A stretch of 64,000 nucleotides of DNA from Micromonospora haikouensis (GTDB taxonomy: Bacteria; Actinomycetota; Actinomycetes; Mycobacteriales; Micromonosporaceae): positions 1-64,000 of the forward strand of contig NZ_FMCW01000022.1 in assembly GCF_900091595.1 (NCBI RefSeq), in the 5' to 3' direction. This document shows positions 53,100-61,956 of the stretch, piece after piece. A program made the translations under genes and the position numbers. The notes under the pieces are model-generated. The model had not been told where the DNA came from and searched no databases. It saw nothing but the letters and a program-made list of their open reading frames with translations. Each line of letters begins with the position of its first letter. The stretch's first letter is position 1.

Positions 53100-53285
53100 A
53101 CCGGAGCCTCTCCTCACGCAACGATGCCCTTATGCTCACGGACGGCGTTCATGCTTCCGGTCCGGAGCTGCGGCGTCCAGCCACAGATCGAAACCGGTCA
53201 AACCCCGATCGCCGTCGGGGAAGGTTGCTCGACCGCGATACGCACCCTGGGCACCGCCGGAGGCGGACGCGATGCACAAGATCAA

Positions 53286-53318
53286 AAAGACCGTCTCCGA
53301 ACTACGGAGACGGTCTTT
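53286..53318 (-). terminator. Strong terminator after tRNA-Ala
   Basis: 14-bp perfect stem (53286-53299 with 53305-53318), 5-nt loop, followed on the transcribed strand by a run of five T. One of the few classical rho-independent terminators in the window. Confidence 0.9.
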
Positions 53319-53326
53319 GAACTGGG

Positions 53327-53400
53327 TGGAGCTGAGGGGATTTGAACCCCTGACCCCCTCGATGCGAACGAGGTGCGCTACCGGTCTGCGCCACAGCCCC
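53327..53400 (-). tRNA. tRNA-Ala (anticodon CGC)
   Basis: A 74-nt cloverleaf on the minus strand. Acceptor GGGGCTG pairs with CAGCTCC and includes the G3-U70 wobble that identifies alanine tRNA. Anticodon stem CCTCG/CGAGG encloses loop TTCGCAT (anticodon CGC). T loop TTCAAAT, discriminator A. CCA not encoded. Confidence 0.95.
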
Positions 53401-53540
53401 TCCGCCGGCTAACCGGCTTCGGTCCCACCTGGCTTGCACCAGGCGGGCCGGCGACAAGACTAACAGCACACCCGCCCGCCAGGCGAATCCGCCCCGCCCA
53501 CCCGGCCCGTGCCTGCTCACGGACCTGGTCGACGCTCGCC

Positions 53541-53595
53541 ATGTCGGCGACATGGCGGCATCCCGACCCCTCGGACCCCGCCATGTCGCCGACAT
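53541..53595. repeat. 55-bp inverted-repeat element, copy 2
   Basis: Perfect 18-bp arms, 53541-53558 and 53578-53595 (ATGTCGGCGACATGGCGG and its complement), identical to the left arm of the copy at 18719-18772. The region 53401-53677 between tRNA-Ala and the sepX-like gene holds no gene. Confidence 0.88.
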
Positions 53596-53596
53596 G

Positions 53597-53674
53597 GAGT
53601 CGATCAAGCGCGAGCCGGACGAGTCGATCAAGCGCGAGTCGATCAAGGCCGCGCCGACGTGGAGCCGATCAAGG
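53597..53674. repeat. Degenerate tandem repeat beside the inverted-repeat element
   Basis: Two exact 18-bp units GAGTCGATCAAGCGCGAG (53597-53614, 53621-53638) followed by partial TCGATCAAGG and GAGCCGATCAAGG copies. It directly abuts the inverted repeat, as the unrelated 16-bp tandem repeat does at copy 1. Confidence 0.8.
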
Positions 53675-53677
53675 CGG

Positions 53678-54469
53678 TCAGGCCGAGTGGGAGGTGCGGC
53701 CCGACTGGTACGGGCGGCCCCGCAGCCCGCCTGCCCGCCGGTACGACACCGAGCCGCCGCCGCTGGCTGCTGGCGGCAGGTCAGCGGGACGGTCCAGGCC
53801 CATCGCCGTGCGGCGTACCGCCTCGCGCTGAGCGGCCAGGCGGCGCTGGGCCTCCCGGCGGGCCGCTGCGCGGCGAGCCTGCTCCCGGCGCACCTCGGCC
53901 TGCCGGGCGGCCAGCCAGGCGGCCTCCCGGGCGTGGGCGCGTCGGCGGCGGCGCTCGGCGAGGGCCCGCTTGCGCAGGTGCACCACGTACGTCACCAGGA
54001 GGGTGGCCGTGACGGAGAAGCCGATCCAGAAGCCGGGGCCGACGACGGCCACCCCGATCAGTTCGACGACGTTGAGCAGCAGCAGGGCGGCGAGCACCCG
54101 CCGCCTGCGGTAGATCGCCGGGGTGTGCGGCCGGCGGCGGGGCGCGGCCCGTCGACGGGACTTCGCGGCCGGGGGCACGGCGCGCAACCGGCCCCGCCGC
54201 CGCGTCGGGGCAGGCGGGGCGGAGACGGGGGCGGAGAGACCGCCCGTACTCGCGTCTTCACTGAGGGTGACAACAAGGGAGCGGGAGGGGTTGACCGGCC
54301 GGCGCCCGGGGACAGTGCGTCGCCGCCGGCGGCGCTGGAGCACCCGCGCCGTCGACTGCGCCCGCTCCGCCACCAGCCGCTCGGTGGCGTCGTACCGGCG
54401 AACGAGCGCCGGCGCGAGAGCGAGCAGACCGGCGGCGGCGAGGACGGCGAGGAGCACCGAGGTCGGCAC
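53678..54469 (-). CDS. SepX/GlpR-like divisome membrane protein
   Basis: About 263 residues. N-terminal helix SVLLAVLAAAGLLALAPALV, a long Arg/Pro-rich cytoplasmic segment, two central helices (LAALLLLNVVELIGVAVV, FWIGFSVTATLLVTYVVHL) and a C-terminal Arg/Ala/Glu region (AEVRREQARRAAARREAQRR) likely coiled. Topology and position after glp and rimJ match SepX of Streptomyces and GlpR of Corynebacterium, membrane receptors of the gephyrin-like protein Glp in division. Start GTG at 54469, with GGGAGG 7 nt before; a GTG six bases upstream is possible. Identification rests on synteny and topology. Confidence 0.72.
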   Translation of the reverse strand: MPTSVLLAVLAAAGLLALAPALVRRYDATERLVAERAQSTARVLQRRRRRRTVPGRRPVNPSRSLVVTLSEDASTGGLSAPVSAPPAPTRRRGRLRAVPPAAKSRRRAAPRRRPHTPAIYRRRRVLAALLLLNVVELIGVAVVGPGFWIGFSVTATLLVTYVVHLRKRALAERRRRRAHAREAAWLAARQAEVRREQARRAAARREAQRRLAAQREAVRRTAMGLDRPADLPPAASGGGSVSYRRAGGLRGRPYQSGRTSHSA

Positions 54470-54654
54470 CCTCACCCCTCCCGTCACCAAGTTCGGGGCA
54501 ACCACCGTACGGCCGCAGGATCTTCGACGGACCCCGTTCCGGGCGGTCGAACATGCGGTCGTGCAGCGCTTGCCGCAGCTTGCAGTTACTTGAGGTTACG
54601 GGCCGCCGACCACGTTGATTGTGCGCCGCGCCGATCAGGCGGGGGTGGGACGGT

Positions 54655-55305
54655 TCACCCCGCGGTGGCGCGCAGCCGGTGCCAGCGGGCCAGCAGGCCG
54701 CCCTCGGCGGCGACTTCCTCGCTGGTCATGGCGTATCCGATGTGGTCGCGCCACGCACCGTCGATATGCATGTAACGCACGTGGTACGACTCCTCGCGGA
54801 AGCCGAGCTTCTCCACCACCCGGCGGGACGGCTTGTTCTCCGGCCGGATGTTCACCTCGATCCGGTGCAGCCCGCCGGGGCCGAACGCGTGGTCCACGGC
54901 GAGCGCCAGCGCGGTGGGGATGACGCCCCGGCCGGCCACCCGGGAGTCCACCCAGTATCCGACGTACGCCGAGCAGAACGCCCGCCGGACGATGCTGCCG
55001 ACGTTGAGGTGCCCGACCAGTCGCTCCCCGCCGTCCTCACGCAGGCAGACGGCGAACGGCATCCCCTCGCCGGTGCGCGCCGAGCGGCGCTGGTCCTTGT
55101 GGACCCAGCGGAACGCCGCCGGGGAGTTCAGCTCGTCCCAGTTGCCGGGCAGCGCCGACTCCCACGGGGCCAGCCAGGCCCGGTTGGTGCGGCGCACCTC
55201 CGACCAGGCCGCCGCGTCCGAGCGTCGGTAGGGTCGCAGCAGCACCGGGCCGTCCGCGAGCACCACCGGCCACCCCGGCGACCGCCCCGACCACAGTCCA
55301 CTCAC
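54655..55305 (-). CDS. rimJ: GNAT N-acetyltransferase, RimJ/RimL type
   Basis: 216 residues. PVLLRPYRRSDAAAWSEVR (about 20-38), the acetyl-CoA region GYWVDSRVAGRGVIPTALAL (about 117-136) with the GRG V/I motif, and the family end NKPSRRVVEKLGFREES (about 156-172). Acetylates an N-terminal amine, perhaps of a ribosomal protein. Conserved between glp and the sepX-like gene in actinobacteria, suggesting a functional link that is not understood. Confidence 0.86.
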   Translation of the reverse strand: MSGLWSGRSPGWPVVLADGPVLLRPYRRSDAAAWSEVRRTNRAWLAPWESALPGNWDELNSPAAFRWVHKDQRRSARTGEGMPFAVCLREDGGERLVGHLNVGSIVRRAFCSAYVGYWVDSRVAGRGVIPTALALAVDHAFGPGGLHRIEVNIRPENKPSRRVVEKLGFREESYHVRYMHIDGAWRDHIGYAMTSEEVAAEGGLLARWHRLRATAG

Positions 55306-55357
55306 CGGGCCGACCTTCCGCTCGCGGCTGCGGGGCTCGCAAGCTCACTCCTCGCGC

Positions 55358-56671
55358 TCACCGGCGCCGGTCCAGCAGGAGGACGTCCACGGTGGAGCCG
55401 GCGGCGGCCGTGGTGACCCGCTCGCCGAGCACCATCAGCCCGTTGGCCTCGGCCAGGCCGGACAGGGTGAACTTCCCGCCCGGCAGCGGCTGGACGGTGT
55501 AGCCGCCGCCACGCCGCTCGGCGACGTGCGCGGGGCGGAACTCGCGCAGCCCGCCGGGCGAGGTGATGGTCTCCAGCAGGTGCGCGCGCACGCTCGGCCG
55601 GAACACGGGCTCGGCCCCGGCCAACAGGTTGATGGCGGGCCGGGCCAGCACCTCGAAGCCGATCAGCGCCGCGCCGGGTTCACCAGGAAGACAGACCACC
55701 GGCACCTCCTCGGCGCCGACCGTACCGAACCCGAGAGCGGTGCCGGGATAGAGGGCCACCTCGGTGAAGGTGACCGGCCCGGCCCGGCCGCCCTCCCGGC
55801 GGGACAGGATGCGGCGCACCATGTCGCCCGGCCCGGTGCCGGTGCCGCCGGTGGTGATGATCAGGTCGGCCCGCAGGGTCTGGTCCTCCAGCAGCCCGCG
55901 CAGCCCTTCCGGGTCGTCGTCGCAGATTCCCACCCGGTACGCCAGCGCGCCCACCTCGGCGGCGGCGGCGGTCAGGGCGTGCGAGTTGGCGTCCACCACC
56001 TGGCCGGGCTGGCTGCCCCGGCCCACGTCGACCAGCTCGTCGCCGGTGGCCACGATGACCACCCGGGGGCTGGGCCGCACCACCACGTGCCCGATGCCGG
56101 TGGCGGCGAAGACGGCCACCAGGGCCGGGGAGACGTACGTGCCGGCGCGGGCGAGCAGCGTGCCGGCCGGCAGTTCCTCACCGGCGCGGCGCACCCCGTA
56201 CCCCCGCTTGGGGGTGCGGAAGATCTCCACGGCGGCCATGCCCTGGTCGGTCCACTCCACCGGCACCACCACGTCGGCGGCGATCGGCAGCGGGGCGCCG
56301 GCGGCCACCGAGAAGCAGGCCCCCGGGGTGAGCCGCACCGGCCGCCAGCTCGCCGCGCCGAGGTCGCCGACCACGTTGAGCCGCACGGTGCGGGACCCGG
56401 ACGGGCCGGAGCGGCCGGCGTATCCGCCCGCCGCCCGGCCCGCGCCGGAGAGGTCGTCCCAGCGCGCCGCGTACCCGTCGACGGCCGCCTGGTCGAAGGC
56501 CGGGTAGGAGTGCGGCGCGACGACGTCCTCGGCGAGGACGTTGCCGTACGCCTGGGTGAGGTCGAGGTCGAGCGGAGGCAGCGCGCGTAACCTGCGCAGC
56601 ACGCTGCCCAGGTAGTCGGCGAGCGGCGTCAACTCGTTCGCGGCCGCCTCGGCGTCGGCCGTCGCGGTCAT
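55358..56671 (-). CDS. glp: Gephyrin-like protein Glp (MoeA family)
   Basis: 437 residues with MoeA domain order: N-terminal DIII/DI (AVDGYAARW, SVAAGAPLPIAADVVVPVEW), the molybdopterin-binding MogA-like domain (VVIVATGDELVDVG, TTGGTGTGPGDMV) and the C-terminal domain IV. In corynebacteria such a MoeA-like protein (Glp) lies beside galU and glpR/sepX and acts in cell division rather than in molybdenum cofactor synthesis. Its ATG overlaps the galU stop (ATGA). A role as true MoeA cannot be excluded; no other moa/mob gene is in the window. Confidence 0.85.
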   Translation of the reverse strand: MTATADAEAAANELTPLADYLGSVLRRLRALPPLDLDLTQAYGNVLAEDVVAPHSYPAFDQAAVDGYAARWDDLSGAGRAAGGYAGRSGPSGSRTVRLNVVGDLGAASWRPVRLTPGACFSVAAGAPLPIAADVVVPVEWTDQGMAAVEIFRTPKRGYGVRRAGEELPAGTLLARAGTYVSPALVAVFAATGIGHVVVRPSPRVVIVATGDELVDVGRGSQPGQVVDANSHALTAAAAEVGALAYRVGICDDDPEGLRGLLEDQTLRADLIITTGGTGTGPGDMVRRILSRREGGRAGPVTFTEVALYPGTALGFGTVGAEEVPVVCLPGEPGAALIGFEVLARPAINLLAGAEPVFRPSVRAHLLETITSPGGLREFRPAHVAERRGGGYTVQPLPGGKFTLSGLAEANGLMVLGERVTTAAAGSTVDVLLLDRRR

Positions 56672-57669
56672 GTATTAGGACCGCCCGACGAGTCGCGCAT
56701 GCCGTTGAGGATCGCCTCGGTGACGGTCTCGTCGCCGTTGTTGACGAACTCGGCGAGCCACTTGCGGAACTCCGCGCCGAGGTCCTCGCGCTCGCAGGCG
56801 AGCTGCACCACCGTCTGGAGGTAGCCCAGCGGCATCCCCGTGTCGTAGCGGGTGCCCCGGTAGACGATCGCGTGCACCGGGACGCCCTCGGTGCGCAGCA
56901 GCTCCATCGCGTCGGTGAGCTGGATCTCGCCGCCGCTGCCCGGCTCGGTGCGCCGGATCGCGTCGAAGATCCGCCCCGGCAGCACGTACCGGCCGAGGAC
57001 GGCGAGGTTGCTGGGGGCCTCCTCCGGCTTGGGCTTCTCGACCATGCCGGTGACCTTCACGACCTCGCCGATGTCGGTCAGCTCCGGCTCGGCCGGCTCG
57101 ACGGAGGCGATGCCGTACCGCTTGGTCTCGGCCGGGTCGACCTCGAAGAAGGCCAGCACGATGCCGCCGGTGCGGGCCTGCAGCTCCAGCATCGCCGGCA
57201 GCAGCGGCTCGGACGGCTTGACGAACTCGTCGCCGAGCAGCACCGCGAAGGGCTGGTCGCCGACGTGCGACTCGGCATAGCCGACGGCGTGGCCGAGGCC
57301 GAGCTGCTCCGGCTGCCGGCACGTGTAGATCTCGGCCAGCTCGCTGGGGCGGCGCACCGCGGCCAGCCGCTCGGCGTCGCCCTTGGACTCCAGCCGGGCC
57401 TCCAGGTCGGGCCGGCGGTCGAAGTGGTCCACCATCGATGTCTTGCCGCGCCCGGTGATCAGCAGCACGTCGCCGATGCCCGCCTGGGTGGCCTCCTCGA
57501 CGATGTACTGCAGGACCGGCCGGTCGACGACCGGCAGCAGCTCCTTGGGCACCGCCTTGGTGGCCGGCAGGAACCGGGTGGCCAGGCCGGCGGCCGGGAT
57601 GACGGCCTTGACCGCGCGGGAACGACCGGTTGCGGTGGCCGCTGAGGGGTTCGCTGAGTGCTCCGACAT
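56668..57669 (-). CDS. galU: UTP-glucose-1-phosphate uridylyltransferase
   Basis: Makes UDP-glucose for glycans and trehalose. 333 residues. KAVIPAAGLATRFLPATKAVPKE (positions 21-43; catalytic Lys cluster), VLLITGRGKTSMVDHFD and GMVEKPKPEEAPSNLAVLGRYVL are diagnostic. Translationally coupled to glp. UDP-glucose from this enzyme could supply the GT1 enzyme of the NRPS cluster. Confidence 0.96.
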   Translation of the reverse strand: MSEHSANPSAATATGRSRAVKAVIPAAGLATRFLPATKAVPKELLPVVDRPVLQYIVEEATQAGIGDVLLITGRGKTSMVDHFDRRPDLEARLESKGDAERLAAVRRPSELAEIYTCRQPEQLGLGHAVGYAESHVGDQPFAVLLGDEFVKPSEPLLPAMLELQARTGGIVLAFFEVDPAETKRYGIASVEPAEPELTDIGEVVKVTGMVEKPKPEEAPSNLAVLGRYVLPGRIFDAIRRTEPGSGGEIQLTDAMELLRTEGVPVHAIVYRGTRYDTGMPLGYLQTVVQLACEREDLGAEFRKWLAEFVNNGDETVTEAILNGMRDSSGGPNT

Positions 57670-57678
57670 GTCGCGAGA

Positions 57679-59847
57679 CTATCGGCCAAGGCCGTGTTGC
57701 GACGGGTGAGGACCGGAAGACGCGCCGCCGGCCCGGGGCAGGCCGTCGGCCGGGCTGACCGAACCGGCCGGCACGGCCAGTTCCTCCACCGGCGGCCAGG
57801 GCCGCGCCTCGGCCAGCCGCCAGGTGTCCCGGCCCGCCGCCTTCGCCGCGTACAGGGCGTCGTCGGCCGCGTCGAGGACCTGCTCGCCGGTGGAGGCATG
57901 GTCCGGGTAGACGGCGATGCCGACGGAGACGGTCACCCGGATCCGCGCCCCGCCGCCCGAGTCCACCGGAACGGGGGTGTCCCGGGTCGCCGCGCCGAGC
58001 CGTTCGGCGACGATCGCCGCGCCCCGCGCGTCGGTTTCCGGCAGCAGCACCACGAACTCCTCCCCTCCCTGGCGGAAGGCCAGGTCCACCTCGCGGATCT
58101 CGCCCCGCACCCGGCGGGCGAACTCGACGAGCACGGCGTCCCCGGCGGCGTGCCCCCAGGTGTCGTTGACCTCCTTGAACCGGTCCAGGTCCAGGGCGAG
58201 GACGCTCAGCATCCGGCCGAACCGGCTGGCCCGCTCCACCTCCCGGCGGATCGACTCGCGCAGGTAGCGGTAGTTCCACAACCCGGTGAGCGGGTCGGTC
58301 AGCGACAACCGCTGGGCCTCCTCGTGCAGCCGCACGTTGTCGACCGCCACCGCCGCGTGCCCGGCGAAGGTCCGCAGGGTCTCCAGGTCGGCGTCGTCGA
58401 ACTCGTCCCCGCCGAGCCGGTCGTAGAGGACCAGCACGCCGAGCGCCGCCGCCTGGCCGCCGGGCGTGCCCGGGTCCACGCCGGACCGGATGCCCGGGTC
58501 GGCCGGGCCGCCGGGGGCGGCGAAGGGCACCGCGACGTACGTCTCGCAGCGCGGCTCCCCGGCGGCCTCCGCCACCGGGTCGGCCCGTCCCCGGCGCGGC
58601 TGGCCGGTCGCCGCCACCGCGCCGACGATCCCCGCGCCGACGGGCACCCGCAGGCCGGCCGCGCCGACGGCCTCCGCCTCCGCACCGGCGTCGGGCGACC
58701 AGCGCCCGTCGAGCCCCTCGGCGCACCGGCCGACCAGGACGCCGCCGTCGACCAGCAGCACCGCACCGGCCCGCGCCCCGGTGGCCGCGATCGCGCTGTG
58801 CAGGATGACCCGCAGGATCCGTTGCAGGTCGTGGGTGCTGGCCAGGGTGTCGCCGAGCACGGCGAGGTGGCCGCGCAGCTGGTCCCGGCTGCTGGTGAGC
58901 GCCTGCACGTAGATGCCGGTCTCCCGGGTCATCCGGTTGAACGCGCCGGCCAGCCGGCCCAGCTCGTCGCGGCTGCGCACCGGCACCCGGGTGGCGAGGT
59001 CGCCGTGGGCCACCCGGTCCGCCGCGCCGGCCAGCTCCACGAGCGGGCGGGTGGTGACCCGGGCCAGCCGCCAGGCGGCGGCCACCGCCAGCAGCCCGGC
59101 CAGCAGCACCGCGCCGACCAGCGCCGCGTACAGGTCGGGGGGCTGCTCGCTGGGGACGGAGAGCACCAGCGGCAGCGGCTGGCCCGGCGCGGGGAGGACG
59201 CGGCGGACGTACCGGCCATCGCCGGTGGCGGCGACCCGGTCGCCGGCGGCCCGGCGCGCGGCGGCGAGCACCCCGTCGCGTACGGCCGGGGCCTCGGTGG
59301 TGTGCGCGACCCCGACGGAGCCGGGCGCGCCGTCGAGGAGGGTGACCGCGACGCCGGTGACCGCCGCGAGCCGCGCGACGAGGCCCGGGTCGACCGGCTG
59401 GGCGGTGACGACCGCGCCCAGGTCGCCGCCGGCCCGGTCGCGCAGCGCCACCCGGGCGGCGAGCGCCGCGACCGGCCCGGCGGCCGGGTCGGCGGCACCG
59501 CAGTCCCGCCAGGGCGCGGCCGGGGCGCCGGGGGTGGCGTAGGTCGGGACGCCGGCCACGTCGATGACGAGCACGGCGGCGGCGAGGCCCCGGCCGACCA
59601 CCTGCCCGGCCGTGCCCGCCCGCCCGGCCGCGTCGGGGGCCAGGGCGACCGCGTCGGCCGCCGCGCGAAGCTGCTGGCAGAGGGCGTCGACCGAGGTACG
59701 CACGGTCGCGGCGGCCAGGCCGAGCCGCTCGGCCGCCCGGTTGCGGTCGACGGTCGTCATGGTCAGGCCGACGAAGAACGCCCCGAGCAGGACCGGGCCG
59801 AGCACCACCGTAAGGAAGGCCGCCGTCAACCGCCCGCGTAGCGTCAA
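57679..59847 (-). CDS. Membrane diguanylate cyclase (HAMP-GAF-GGDEF)
   Basis: 722 residues. Two membrane helices (about 8-30 and 240-262) flank an extracytoplasmic sensor domain. A HAMP segment, a GAF domain (about 335-515, AIAATGARAGAVLLVDGG) and a C-terminal GGDEF domain follow. The active site is GGEEF (near 610) with the inhibitory I-site RxxD (REVD) five residues before it, so catalysis and feedback control by c-di-GMP should both work. A TTG start is implied by spacing; GGGGGAG precedes it closely. Nine bp before galU on the same strand, so it heads the galU-glp-rimJ-sepX block. Confidence 0.88.
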   Translation of the reverse strand: MTLRGRLTAAFLTVVLGPVLLGAFFVGLTMTTVDRNRAAERLGLAAATVRTSVDALCQQLRAAADAVALAPDAAGRAGTAGQVVGRGLAAAVLVIDVAGVPTYATPGAPAAPWRDCGAADPAAGPVAALAARVALRDRAGGDLGAVVTAQPVDPGLVARLAAVTGVAVTLLDGAPGSVGVAHTTEAPAVRDGVLAAARRAAGDRVAATGDGRYVRRVLPAPGQPLPLVLSVPSEQPPDLYAALVGAVLLAGLLAVAAAWRLARVTTRPLVELAGAADRVAHGDLATRVPVRSRDELGRLAGAFNRMTRETGIYVQALTSSRDQLRGHLAVLGDTLASTHDLQRILRVILHSAIAATGARAGAVLLVDGGVLVGRCAEGLDGRWSPDAGAEAEAVGAAGLRVPVGAGIVGAVAATGQPRRGRADPVAEAAGEPRCETYVAVPFAAPGGPADPGIRSGVDPGTPGGQAAALGVLVLYDRLGGDEFDDADLETLRTFAGHAAVAVDNVRLHEEAQRLSLTDPLTGLWNYRYLRESIRREVERASRFGRMLSVLALDLDRFKEVNDTWGHAAGDAVLVEFARRVRGEIREVDLAFRQGGEEFVVLLPETDARGAAIVAERLGAATRDTPVPVDSGGGARIRVTVSVGIAVYPDHASTGEQVLDAADDALYAAKAAGRDTWRLAEARPWPPVEELAVPAGSVSPADGLPRAGGASSGPHPSQHGLGR

Positions 59848-59930
59848 CGCTCCCCCCGGAAGTTCCGCGCCCGATGTAGCGATGCTGACACAGTGCGACC
59901 GCGAGACAAACGTTGCGTCAGGAGTGTTGC

Positions 59931-60617
59931 GTGCCGGATTTTTCTGATGAAGCGGAAGTGACCCACGAGGCGAAGCGGCAGGCGCGGGTGGAGCTGCTCG
60001 CCCGCCGCCGCGCGCTGCCCGCCCCGACGCGGGCGGCGGCCGCGGCGCGCGTCCGGGCCGCCCTGACCGATCTGGTACGCCGGCTGCGCCCCGCCCGGGT
60101 CACCGCGTACGTCCCCGTCGGCTCGGAGCCGGGCGGGCCGGAGCTGCCGGAGGCGCTGCGCGCGGCGCTGCCGCCGGGCGGCGAGCTGCTGCTGCCGGTG
60201 CTCCGGGACGACCTCGACCTGGACTGGGCGGCGTACACCGGGCCGGGCTGCCTCGTCGCGGCCGGACGCGGCCTGCGGGAGCCGACGGGGCCCCGGCTCG
60301 GCCGGGCGGCGGTCGCCGACGCGCGGCTGGTGGTGGTGCCCGCCCTGGCGGTGGACCGGCGCGGGCGGCGGCTGGGGCGCGGCGGCGGCAGCTACGACCG
60401 GGCGCTGGCCCGCGTCGGCACGGACGCCCTGACGGTGGCCCTGCTGCACGACGGCGAGCTGGTCGCGCGGCTGCCCGCCGAGCCGCACGACCGGCCCGTC
60501 CGCGCGGTGGTGAGCCCTTCCGGCGGGCTGCGTACGCTGACGGGCGACTCCGTGTCGGTCCGGGCACTTCCGCTGGACGAACCCGGGTCCGATGACGCAC
60601 CATTGGCACTCGAATGA
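59931..60617 (+). CDS. 5-formyltetrahydrofolate cyclo-ligase
   Basis: ATP-dependent conversion of 5-formyl-THF to 5,10-methenyl-THF. 228 residues. KRQARVELLARRRAL at the N-terminus binds substrate, and VVVPALAVDRRGRRLGRGGGSYDRALAR (positions about 135-162) holds the ATP loop GRGGGSYDR. GTG at 59931 with GGAG 7 nt upstream decides the start. Upstream of fmdB on the same strand, an order common in actinobacteria. Confidence 0.92.
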   Translation: MPDFSDEAEVTHEAKRQARVELLARRRALPAPTRAAAAARVRAALTDLVRRLRPARVTAYVPVGSEPGGPELPEALRAALPPGGELLLPVLRDDLDLDWAAYTGPGCLVAAGRGLREPTGPRLGRAAVADARLVVVPALAVDRRGRRLGRGGGSYDRALARVGTDALTVALLHDGELVARLPAEPHDRPVRAVVSPSGGLRTLTGDSVSVRALPLDEPGSDDAPLALE

Positions 60618-60656
60618 GTCGAGTGCCAACCGGCTGTGCCAGATCCGGAGGAGACC

Positions 60657-61070
60657 GTGCCCACGTACCAGTACGCCTGCACCGAGTGCGGCCAGCAGCT
60701 CGAGGCGGTGCAGTCCTTCTCTGACGAGCCGCTGACCGAGTGCCCGGCGTGTGCGGGGCGGCTGCGCAAGGTGTTCAACTCCGTCGGCATCGTCTTCAAG
60801 GGCTCGGGCTTCTACCGCACCGACTCCCGCTCCGGCTCGGACGCGGCCAAGAACGGCTCGGGCAAGCCGGCCGCCTCGGAGTCGTCCTCCGGCGGCGACT
60901 CCGGCTCGTCGGGCACGTCGGGCGGCTCGTCCGCCGGCTCCTCGGCGTCGTCGGGCTCGTCCGGGTCCTCGGGCTCGTCGGGCTCCTCGGGGGCCTCCGG
61001 TTCGTCGGGGTCATCGGGCTCGTCCTCGTCGGGCGGCACGGCCAAGGCCCCCGCCTCCAGCGCCTCCTGA
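60657..61070 (+). CDS. FmdB-family zinc ribbon protein with Ser/Gly-rich tail
   Basis: 137 residues. The first 50 form a zinc ribbon: YACTECGQQ and CPACAG supply two CxxC knuckles. The rest is a Ser/Gly repeat tail (GSSGSSG units) from a repetitive DNA stretch. GTG start with GGAGGAG upstream, 40 bp after the cyclo-ligase gene. FmdB-like proteins are putative regulatory or metal proteins. The tail is longer than in most homologues I recall. Confidence 0.85.
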   Translation: MPTYQYACTECGQQLEAVQSFSDEPLTECPACAGRLRKVFNSVGIVFKGSGFYRTDSRSGSDAAKNGSGKPAASESSSGGDSGSSGTSGGSSAGSSASSGSSGSSGSSGSSGASGSSGSSGSSSSGGTAKAPASSAS

Positions 61071-61094
61071 CGGCAACGGCTCCGGACATAGGAG

Positions 61095-61140
61095 ATCTTG
61101 GAAGAAACGGGCCCCTCCGGGGGCCGGAATCTTCCAAGAT
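61095..61140. terminator. Two-level hairpin after fmdB
   Basis: Outer 10-bp stem ATCTTGGAAG (61095-61104) with CTTCCAAGAT (61131-61140) and inner 6-bp stem GGCCCC/GGGGCC with a TCCG loop. Symmetrical, so it can act in both directions. Confidence 0.7.
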
Positions 61141-61306
61141 TCACGCCGTGCCCGTGCCATAGCAGATCATCGGCCCGGGTGGGGGTTGTCCACAGGCCGC
61201 CTCGTTGTCCACAGGTCCCGGCCCGGGCCGGGCGGGACGGCCCCCGCGCGGCCTAACCTGCTGCTCCCGGCACCGCACCGGTGCCGGGGGCGGGCGGGAG
61301 GGCCGG

Positions 61307-61822
61307 ATGGGGAACGCCGGGGCGGACACGGGATCACTGCGGCCGCTGCGCCGGCCCCGGCTGCCGGGGCGGGCGACGCTGCTGCGCGCCGCGCTGGTCG
61401 CTGCCCTTCTCGGGCTCGCCGCGGCGGTCCTGCACACCCCGTCCGGCTGCCCGCCGCCGACCGGCGACCGCTCCCCCGGCCCCGCCGCGCCACCGCCCGC
61501 CGAGGCGGCTTCCGACCCGGCCGCGTCGCCGGCCGCCCTGCCGCTGCCCGACGGGGCGGTGGGGGTGCCGATCCGGCTGGCCGAGCCGGCCGCGCTCGCG
61601 GTCGTCCGCCCCGGGGCCCGGGTCGACCTGCTCGCCGTACCGGCCGGTCGACAGGCCGGCGACGCCGACCTGCTGGCACCCCGGGCGCTGGTGCTCGATG
61701 TGGTCGGGGCCGGCGCGACCGACGGCTCCTCGGCGCTCTACCTGGCGCTGCGGCCCGAGCAGGCGCACCGCGCCGTCGGGCTCCCGGAGGGCAGCCGCTT
61801 CGCGATCGTGGTGCGGGGATGA
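61307..61822 (+). CDS. SAF-domain (CpaB/RcpC-like) membrane-anchored protein
   Basis: 171 residues. One membrane helix (ATLLRAALVAALLGLAAAVL, about 28-47), a Pro-rich linker and a C-terminal SAF/beta-clip domain (GAVGVPIRLAEPAALAVVRPGARVDLLAV...RALVLDVVGAG). Similar to the Flp-pilus assembly protein CpaB; but no pilus genes are near. In Streptomyces a SAF protein also sits between fmdB and mscL; here no mscL follows. ATG start, GGGAGG 5 nt upstream. Confidence 0.78.
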   Translation: MGNAGADTGSLRPLRRPRLPGRATLLRAALVAALLGLAAAVLHTPSGCPPPTGDRSPGPAAPPPAEAASDPAASPAALPLPDGAVGVPIRLAEPAALAVVRPGARVDLLAVPAGRQAGDADLLAPRALVLDVVGAGATDGSSALYLALRPEQAHRAVGLPEGSRFAIVVRG

Positions 61823-61956
61823 CGCCCCTGCCGGGCGACCCGTCGGGCACAGCCGGCCCGGGGAGCCGGCCGCAGGCTCCGGCGCGGGGGGCCGGCCGTC
61901 AACTCCGGTGCGGGGGGTGGGCCGCCGTCACCTCCGGTGCGGGGCCTCGGCGGCGC

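Noticed and set aside
55358..56671. Straight call as molybdopterin molybdenumtransferase MoeA
   Set aside because: The sequence is MoeA-like, but its place with galU, rimJ and a SepX-like gene favours the gephyrin-like division protein; kept as an alternative.
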